Shown here one piece after another: positions 56,640 to 64,000 of a stretch of DNA of 64,000 bases (the stretch's first letter is position 1; each line of letters begins with the position of its first letter). Both the position numbers and the translations under genes were made by a program. The notes beneath the pieces were generated by a model that was not told the DNA's origin, searched no databases, and saw nothing but the letters and a program-made list of their open reading frames with translations. The stretch comes from Argopecten irradians. Taxonomy: Eukaryota; Mollusca; Bivalvia; Pectinida; Pectinidae. The stretch lies in the NCBI RefSeq assembly GCF_041381155.1, contig NC_091147.1, positions 11,657,030 to 11,721,029 of the forward strand. Reading direction: 5' to 3'.

Positions 56640-57356
56640 TGTTATGTATGACACTAAATACATGTTATTAGATAAGGGAGATAACTCCTATAGCTTTATT
56701 ATCAATACATCCTATAAAGGTCATATCGTTGATTTAGGTTATAGAACTTTCTAGAATATCATCATGTATAAACAAATATGTTTGTAAACATTTTGATTAT
56801 AAGTAGAGATCTAGACTGATCTATTTCCAGAAAGTTCTGTGTGTTTATTTGTTTACTGTTTTTTGTTAGATATTTCTAGAAGTAGAAGGTTCTCCAATAT
56901 TCTTGAATAAGAGTTTAGCTATATATACTCCAGCTGTCCAAAGCTAATCAGAACTGTAATGAGACCTGTAATGAGACATATCAAGAATTGTACAGTGCCA
57001 TATTAGATTGTATTGGAAGAGCTATTGTGACTTTATCTGTGGATTATTACAACACTTTGTGTGGATTTATTCATATTGCCTGGAACTTTACAAATTATCT
57101 GTGGAAATTCATTTTCCTCGTGGATTTGTGATTATTGTTAATTTGAAACCTGGAAGGATCAAGGATTATACCAGGATATTCGCATACAGATAAGTAATAC
57201 TTTAAATCATCGTATTACTCTTGTACCACCACCAATTACTTTAGATATTGTAAACCATCTCTGTATAATATTGTATATATAATTTAAAGTGTGTTTTGAA
57301 TTTAGCTGCTGGTTTCTCATTTCTGTTATTCGTTCATGTAACATTATCATAAAGAT
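56640..57356. other. Intronic sequence, possible regulatory repeat
   Basis: Contains paired words gaactttctagaatat and ttctccaatattcttg and a TATA-like agctatatatactcc at 56918-56932. It resembles a promoter-bearing repeat but has no confirmed boundaries or second copy here. Confidence 0.25.
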
Positions 57357-57876
57357 TTGTTTGTTTGTTTGATTTATTAACGTCCTATTAACAGCTATGG
57401 TCATGTAAGGACGGCCTCCCATGTATGCGGTGTGTTGCGTGTATGTTGTGCGAGGTGAGTGTACTGGGAGACTGCGGTATGTTCGTGTTGTGTCTTCTTG
57501 TATAGTGGAACTGTTGCCCTTTTTATAGTGCTATATCACTGAAGCATGCCGCCGAAGACACCAAGCAACACACCCCACCCGGTCACATTATACTGACAAC
57601 GGGCGAACCAGTCGTCCCACTCCCTGTATGCTGAACGCTAAGCAGGAGCAAAAACTACCACTTTTATAGACTTTGGTGTGTCTCGGCCAGGGGACAGAAC
57701 CCAGAGCCTTCCTCACAGGGGCGAACGCTCAACTCAAGGCCAAAAGTGAGGCGGTGCCAAGGTAGGCATTAGGAAAGATAAAGTCAATTAGGAAGAAGAG
57801 AAAAGATAAGATCCTAAATTTAGTCGCCTTTTACGATCATGCAATAGGGGCAGCAGGCACAATTCTAACGCCCCTA
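57357..57876 (-). mobile_element. Domain SINE, full-length copy 3 (inverted)
   Basis: Minus-strand copy of the same family as 54717-55250, from the (gttt)n tail at 57357 to gcagcaggcacaattctaac near 57870. A short imperfect target duplication of the ataaag type may flank it. Confidence 0.9.
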
Positions 57877-58188
57877 CTTATAAAGAAATTTTGAAAACAG
57901 ATTGATAGATCATAATCCAAATGACCAAGTTTATGTTTTACTTTACTGAATTGTTCAATAAGTTTGAATAATTACATGCTTTGCAACTGTTGGACAGCCA
58001 CAGAGGCAAATATACTTCTTTCTTATTTGATAAAAAAATATTTACTTAAGAAACTGCTGTCCTCACACAGTATTGTTTTAGAACAAATTTTGGCGAAAAC
58101 CTAACATCAATCTATTGCAAAAATCAGATGGTGTCTAAAAAGGAACTGGGTTCGTTTCAAAGCAATTTGCAATTTTGCCACTATGAAG
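57877..58188. other. Intronic spacer
   Basis: Nothing recognised. Confidence 0.3.
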
Positions 58189-58711
58189 CTGTAGGGCGTT
58201 AGAATTGTACCTGCTGCCCCTATTGCATGATCGTAAAAGGCGACTAAATTTAGGATCTTATCTTTTCTCTTCTTCCTAACTAACTTTATCTTTCCTAATG
58301 CCTCCCTTGGCACTGCCTCACCTTTGGCCTTGAGTTGAGCGTTCGCCCCTGTGAGGAAGGCTCTGGGTTCTGTCCCCTGGCCGAGACACACCAAAGTCTA
58401 TAAAAGTGGTAGTTTCTGCTCCTGCTTAGCGTTCAGCATACAGGGAGTGGGACGACTGGTTCGCCCGTTGTCAGTATAATGTGACCGGGTGGGGTGTGTT
58501 GCTTGGTGTCTTCGGCGGCATGCTTCAGTGATATAGCACTATAAAAAGGGCAACAGTTCCACTATTCAAGAAGACACAACACGAACATACCGCAGTCTCC
58601 CAGTACACTCACCTCGCACAACATACACGCAACACACCGCATACATGGGAGGCCGTCCTTACATGACCATAGCTGTTAATAGGACGTTATTAAATCAAAC
58701 AAACAAACAAA
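58189..58711 (+). mobile_element. Domain SINE, full-length copy 4
   Basis: Same order of blocks as copy 2, very similar to it and to copy 3, with the (aaac)n tail at 58697-58711. The high identity between copies suggests recent activity. The 95-codon minus-strand frame inside is repeat sequence. Confidence 0.9.
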
Positions 58712-58768
58712 TCTACATAAAGGAGTTTTCTGCTTTTTACAGTCATAAATCATGTTTATGGTACTTAC

Positions 58769-59247
58769 ATTGTGCTTTTTGAAGATTATACTTCGTAATA
58801 ATACATGACAAATCTTTTGTTGCTGTCTGGTTGCTATTAACAACGGCTCCACACTGAGGACAATGTGACTCCCCAGAAATTATTTGCAAAATTCCATCTT
58901 CTTCAACAAACATTTCTGATGGCTTCCTTATCAAAACTGCCTTCGATTGTGTGGAGAGATGGAATGGAATGGGGTTTGATGATATGCTTTTTAAAGAATA
59001 AATTGGCGATGCATCTGTTGATTCAGCTATTGAAGAATAAATATCCAACAAATCATAACTTCCTTCATCAGAAAAGTCAGTCTCATCAAAAAATTTGTTC
59101 CAATGTGGCTACATGTGAGCAACTGTTTTGGCATGCAAGACAAGTTCGTTTTCTGTTCACAATGCCAATTATTCCATAGGTGTGGCTGTCATCTTTTATG
59201 GCAAATGTATCATCTATTCCCCAATTCAAACAGTGGAAATTCCCTTT
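58769..59247 (-). CDS. Exon A of the cysteine-cluster gene, with a one-base frame break
   Basis: Strong acceptor (cttttatattttcag, ends 59248) and strong donor (gtaagt, from 58768). The first part reads KGNFHCLNWGIDDTFAIKDD, then IGIVNRKRTCLACQNSCSHV and ATLEQIF. After a run of six A on the plus strand (59088-59093) the frame shifts by one, and the second part reads DLLDIYSSIAESTDASPIYS onward to GESHCPQCGAVVNSNQTATK. Two Cys pairs (CLAC, CPQC) suggest zinc binding. The run length points to a sequencing error or to a true lesion. If one base is extra, the exon has the right phase for its donor. No long domain match can be named; the link to exons B-E is by strand, order and style of the family. 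Confidence 0.5.
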
Positions 59248-59263
59248 CTGAAAATATAAAAGA

Positions 59264-59783
59264 CAAAGAGCTAACAAAGAAAATAAAGGATGATAAAGTA
59301 TCTGATAAATATTGACACATATGTGTGATATCGTCATCTTACATCTAATTGTGGTGAACAATATCTAATAAGCTATTTCAAGAACCACATTAAAAATCCA
59401 ATTAAGGTTCATCTTGCCACAGGACGTCTATATCTACAATCACATGCCAACAGCATTCAAGACAATTTTACCAGTAATCAGTAAAAAAGTCTGGCAGCTA
59501 AAATATATGTTATCTTTATGAAATTTTATTATATGTTTGATAGTTGTTATTAATAAGTAATTCAAATGACTGCAAACATGTCTATATAAGACACTAAAGG
59601 GACAAAGCGAAAAAGTTCTTAATAGACAGATGTCAATTGATATATATGTAGTGAATTGCATCAAATTTGGTTGATAGTATTCATTTTATAGACATGTTCT
59701 TTTATTACATAAAAGTGTCATTTACAGCAGGTTTTCGTAAATTATTATTAGAAGCAGAAAGTTCAATTTAACACTTTAATTGG
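59264..59783. other. Spacer with no supported gene
   Basis: May hold an intron and further 5' exons of the minus-strand gene; none recognised. Confidence 0.3.
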
Positions 59784-60810
59784 AAATTAAAGTGTACACG
59801 GAACGGAAAATAATATTTAGATATGTTATTCTGTTTGATCTCCTGACAAGAATGTTGAAAACCGCATCAAAATCGGCCGCTTCAGTACTGAGATACAGCC
59901 CTCCGAAGTGCTCGATTTTTACCTGTATATCGACTGCTAATCAGGGAATCGGCCGCTCACGCTGATTTGAGGAATAACCGGATGTGACATCACGAGGACA
60001 ACGGCAGTGAGGTGTTTTGTAGTGGGGTTATAGCAAAAAGGGGGACACATATGTATTCCTGAAATGGGGTTACGAGAATTTTACAAATATATATACAGTA
60101 AACAGTTATGTTGACGATTTAATTATATATATAATAGGAAACATTACAACTGAAATCAGGCTAAATACATATGTAGATAAGCGGAAACATGTATACGTTA
60201 TTTATGTTTCTGGTACATTTAACTAGACATCTTATCTCTGTTTTAACAACTTTCTAAATTATCAAACCTCGGGAATATTCCATTATCATAATGTGATCTA
60301 AAAAGAGACGAATTAGAAAAATAATGGTTATATAATTATTCATTTGAATATGTTTCTGTATAAATAAAAATTCTCTATAGGCCTATGGATTTCAACACAA
60401 TATATATGTATATATGTTTCTGATTTCAAGAACCAACATAACGAAAAGAAAATGTTTTAAATGTATTTCATAGTTCAATACACGTAGATATCATAGACAT
60501 AAATTGGGAGGGGAGTAAAAAATGGATATCCGAAATCTAGCAACTATCAGATATATCAAAATTCTGACAATGAGCATTATATTTTCATTTTTCTTTCTCG
60601 ACATGCCATTTGTAAATAATTTTGTAGTTTTTTGTTATAAAAATACATTTACGTGTAACCAGAACATATAAACAAGACAAATGTATAATGAGTCTTTCTG
60701 AAATATATACTGTACATCTAGTAATTGGTACACTTGTTATATGTTATGTTAGAACGGTATATTTTACTGTAAACCAGGGATTTTTAAGTGTAAACAAATA
60801 TTACATTATA

Positions 60811-61402
60811 TTTCCATTCTACTTTCAGTTTCCCGTTTAACCTATGTTAAACCAGATGAGCAATATCTGGCTATGAACTCCAATCTGGTCAAGCGTATGA
60901 ATATCTGACGTTTCCGCCGCGTCACTGACAATGTATACACTGTATACTTACGCCTATACATAACGGTCAAATATTTTTAAAAGTGGTTTTAAAGTTGTGC
61001 GGTCTATGCAATCTAATGGTATTATCGTGTTGACAAAATAGCATGTATTAAAAAATATTATCGCATACTTTTCATTTGTTCGCTTGTTTCAAACCGTTTT
61101 GTGTTGAACTATATTCAGAAGCTGATGCTATGGCTGTTCCGTTTATTGAACTTGGTGACGTCAACACTAGCACAAGCGGGAAATTCAAAAGATATACATG
61201 TATAGTTTTGAATTTGAATGATCGTAATGGAAATATAAATAATAAACTGTTACCAGATTGGACATACAGTTGATATGAAGCCCATCCGTCCGAAAGATAA
61301 ATATTCATGGCGCCCTAACGGGCGCCATTCTATTTATCTTCCTTCCGGATGGGCTTCATATCAACTGTATGTCCAATCTGGTAACAGTTTATTGCTTAAA
61401 TA
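60811..61402. mobile_element. 590-bp insert in copy B carrying a long palindrome
   Basis: Absent from copy A at the matching point (acattata / caacaattac). TA could be the target duplication. It holds a 65-codon plus-strand frame (61076-61273) of unknown nature and the palindrome at 61241-61393. Confidence 0.6.
61241..61393. repeat. 153-bp near-perfect palindrome
   Basis: Arms of about 75 bp. The outer 48 bp (from aataaactgttaccagattg to gaagcccatccg) are perfectly complementary, the next 20 or so imperfect, and the centre ggcgccc-taac-gggcgcc has a four-base loop. Confidence 0.95.
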
Positions 61403-61792
61403 CAACAATTACATGATGGTCCATCGCTTACTTACCTATGATCTTACTTTTGACAGCTGACGCGAGCTAATCAACAAAGCGTGACAGGTCACTAAACACC
61501 TTTCTTACGTAATCTGGGTAGCCCCCTCATTAGTCTCGGTTGACCACGCGGTTTAGTTACTGCAGTATACAGGTATAGTGATTAACGCAGCACGACATTG
61601 GCTATTCGGAATGACAGTTCTGTTTTTGTTCTGTTCTTGATATCTGCTACTTGGATTAGACTTGTCACTTAGACATCTTCAGTCTCATTGTTTTCGTCTG
61701 ACCCGTGCATGATTTATTTTTCAATTAAAGACACTAATGAATGAACTTGAGCGAAATATCAACAAGTCGCCGAGTGTACTGTATTATATGTG

Positions 61793-64000
61793 TGGAAGTT
61801 GTGAGATTGTAGACCCGGCCGTGGCGGTGTGAGAGTGCAGTCTTTGTTGAATATTGTTGTACATATCTTTGACAGCTACCGGAAGGAGTGTTACTTCTAT
61901 TTGTGTCGTACTTTCACTTTCAATCTGTTATCTCTCTTCTCATTGATTGGCTACTTTCTGTTCTCTATTCTATGCGCTAGGCATATAGGTCAGATTCCAG
62001 TTAGAAAACCAAGGGAGCTAAATCCTGAGGCCCCAGCTTTCGTACAGGCTGTGGCTGCGGATTCAGAAAAAGGCGCGGAAAGTGGATCAGATTCTGACTT
62101 GGCTTCTTTAATCTTAGAGCAGTTTCAGAAACTTAATCGGAAATTAAATTCCAGGTACAGAAATCGTCCCAAGGGGAATACCTCTGGTAACTCTCAACAG
62201 AGACATTGCTATATCTGTGGTGAGGTAGGGCACCTATCATATGATTGTTCAAACAAACAGGATGCTAAAAATGGACAGAAAAATATTCAGGGAAACTAGA
62301 CAGAGCTGGTCTCGGGGCCAGAGTATCAGCTCCTCAATCTGAGATAGAAGGGCCCGGCATAGTGCTTAATACAATTCAACCTAGTTTGTTTGCTGGTATC
62401 AGCGTTAGTGGTTCCAATACTAGTTTTTTAGTAGACTCGGGTTCATCAGTGACATTAATTGATGTTGATGTATACAGCCAATTAGACAGAAGGTATAAGC
62501 CTGAGTTGAAAAGCTGTCATATCAAGCTAACAACAGCCTCCGGGAGTAATCTAGTGGTATTTGGAAAGGCAGATTTTGTATTTAAGATCGGTAACCGTAG
62601 TTTCACACAGGAAGCTATAGTGGTAACGCTTCAGGAACTCAAGGGTATCTTGGGTATTGATTTTCTCTCTGGGCATGGGGGAGAGTTGAAATTTGGTGAA
62701 AAAACTCTGAAGTTAGAAGGCCACAGGGTAGAGTTAAATGCAGAGCCTGTCAGTAAATGTGCACACATTAGGGTAACAGAAACTGTTTCCATTCCGAGAA
62801 ACTCTGAGTTACTTTCCGGGGTGAAATATACGGTGGAATAGGTATTGTTGAACCGAACAAATTAGTGACTAACCAAGGGTTGTTTATGGCCAAAACAGTA
62901 ATAGCCCCTCTGATGGGAAGGGAGATAACTCTGACAGTGCTAAATCTTACTGCCAATGATATAAAACTACATGGTAATACTTTTGTAGGCTGTGTTTCTC
63001 CTGTCTCTCAAATACATGAGATTAAGGATACAGATTTACCTCCTCATTTACAACATGTGCTAAATAGGACTTCTGACAAGTTAACAGATAGCCAAAAGGG
63101 TAAGGTCAAGGACTTGCTACTTAATTACCAAGACATTTTCTCAAGTCCTGATGGGGCATTGGGCAACACTAAACTAGTGGAACATACTATAGATACTCAG
63201 GGCTCTACAGCAATAAAATGGCCCCTAGAAGAATTTCTCCCAATCAAAAACTAGTTGTGGAAAAAGAACTTGATAGCATGCTGGAGAATTGTGTTATTGA
63301 GCCTAGCTCAAGTCCCTGGTCAGCTCCCAAAGTCTTATGTACCAAGAAGGATGGCTCTATTCGGTTCTGTATAGACTACAGGAAGCTAAATGCAGTAACA
63401 AAGAAAGATGCTTATCCTTTGCCTAAAATAGATGAAGCTTTAGATACACTTTCAGGTGCGAAATGGTTTTCGACCCTTGATCTAGCAAGCGGCTATTGGC
63501 AGTGCCGTATGGACAAAAAGGACAAAGCTAAAACAGCCTTTGCCACACATAAAGGGCTTTTTCAATTTAATGTAATGCCTTTTGGTCTCTGTAATGCCCC
63601 AGCAACATTTTCCCGACTGATGCAGTTGGTGTTAGGGGGCTTACAGTGGTCAAAATGCCTATGCTATTTGGACGATGTGATTGTTTTCGGCTCTACATTT
63701 GATATCGCTATGACAAACCTGAAAAGTGTTTTTGACTGCTTCCGGACAGCTAATTTAAAACTAAAAGGGAAAAAATGTACCCTATTCCAGACCCATGTTT
63801 CGTATCTAGGTCATGTGGTGTCAGAAGCTGGAGTAAGCTGTGACCCCCAAAAGGTCAAGGCTGTCCAGGACTGGCCTCCCCCTTCATCAACCTCAGATGT
63901 TAGGAGTTTTTTAGGATTAGCTGGATATTATAGGAAATTTATCCCTGATTTCTCTAGTTTGTCCTCTCCTCTGACCAAATTAACAAGGAAAGGGAAGGTA
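61793..64000 (+). mobile_element. Ty3/Gypsy LTR retroelement (fossil), runs off the window
   Basis: Parts seen in order: a gag C-terminal part with a CCHC zinc knuckle (about 61829-62299), a retropepsin-type aspartic protease with a DSGSS motif (about 62362-62841), a linker, and the reverse transcriptase with its DLASGYW and YLDD motifs, the latter followed by the usual connection to RNase H (about 63190-64000). RNase H and integrase would lie past the window end, as would a 3' LTR; a complete 5' LTR is not obvious. The coding region is broken, with about three breaks in the visible part. The protein motifs are well kept, so it is probably fairly young. It lies in, or joins directly onto, element copy B. 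Confidence 0.9.

Larger units (their letters stand above)
59784..61792. mobile_element. Copy B of the 2.27-kb element, inverted and interrupted
   Basis: Begins aaattaaagtgtacacggaa. Position by position it is the inverse of 45710-47264: gtgacatcacgaggacaac, ggggttacgagaattttac, tataggcctatggatttca and others line up. It differs by an insert at 60811-61402. The match ends at about 61792, where the retroelement begins, so the far end of copy B is not seen in this window. Confidence 0.8.

Noticed and set aside
56670-57200. Possible solitary LTR with a TATA-like box
   Set aside because: No paired copy, no clear ends and no target duplication in the window.
58107-58394. 95-codon minus-strand frame
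   Set aside because: Antisense of SINE copy 4.
61076-61308. Possible C1q-like or other domain fragment in the insert of copy B
   Set aside because: Resemblance too weak; the frame lies next to a palindrome and has no gene context.

Overview
This is a eukaryotic, AT-rich, gene-poor and repeat-dense window, most likely from a bivalve mollusc (my inference; species not determined). The reasons are a Toll-like receptor of the multiple-cysteine-cluster type, a DUF229 protein, and tRNA-headed SINEs whose body resembles the V-domain SINEs of bivalves. A 10-N assembly gap lies at 51463-51472.

Only two genes are whole and confident. One is a plus-strand Toll-like receptor with two tandem cytoplasmic TIR domains (21296-24775), coded in one exon behind a probable 5' UTR intron and a 12-codon upstream ORF that overlaps its start codon. 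The other is a minus-strand single-exon DUF229 sulfatase-fold protein (29120-31114) with a TATA box about 100 bp upstream. A third gene is pieced together from small exons on the minus strand between about 59.25 and 52.9 kb. It codes for a cysteine-cluster protein of the kind linked to KDZ transposases and HMGXB3-like proteins. Its introns are filled with SINEs, and one exon has a one-base frame break. A lone signal-peptide-like exon lies at 18426.

Layout. 0-8 kb: a decayed SINE, a 30-bp minisatellite, a foldback element with internal GACCGTAATAT motifs, and a TTAA-flanked inverted-repeat element. 8-17 kb: unique sequence, a TA-flanked Tigger/pogo-like MITE, and a young 1.29-kb tandem duplication carrying two copies of a TTAA-flanked element and ending inside another transposon. 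17-32 kb: the two genes, a 1-kb insert between 27-bp direct repeats, and more MITEs. 32-36 kb: two minisatellites, the larger about 3 kb of a 28-bp unit. 36-42.3 kb: a large inverted duplication whose second arm keeps only a few units of that satellite. 42.4-47.3 kb: a hAT-like MITE, a broken MULE transposase with a FLYWCH-like finger, and a 2.27-kb element between 20-bp direct repeats. 47-52 kb: mostly unique sequence with small inverted repeats. 52-59 kb: the split gene with five SINEs of two families that share a 3' tail. 59.8-64 kb: a second, inverted copy of the 2.27-kb element, carrying a palindromic insert and cut by a broken Ty3/Gypsy retroelement that runs off the window.

The window shows no operon-like cooperation between genes. 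Its main stories are innate-immune receptor architecture and nested mobile elements. All family assignments are from memory of family features; no database search was run.
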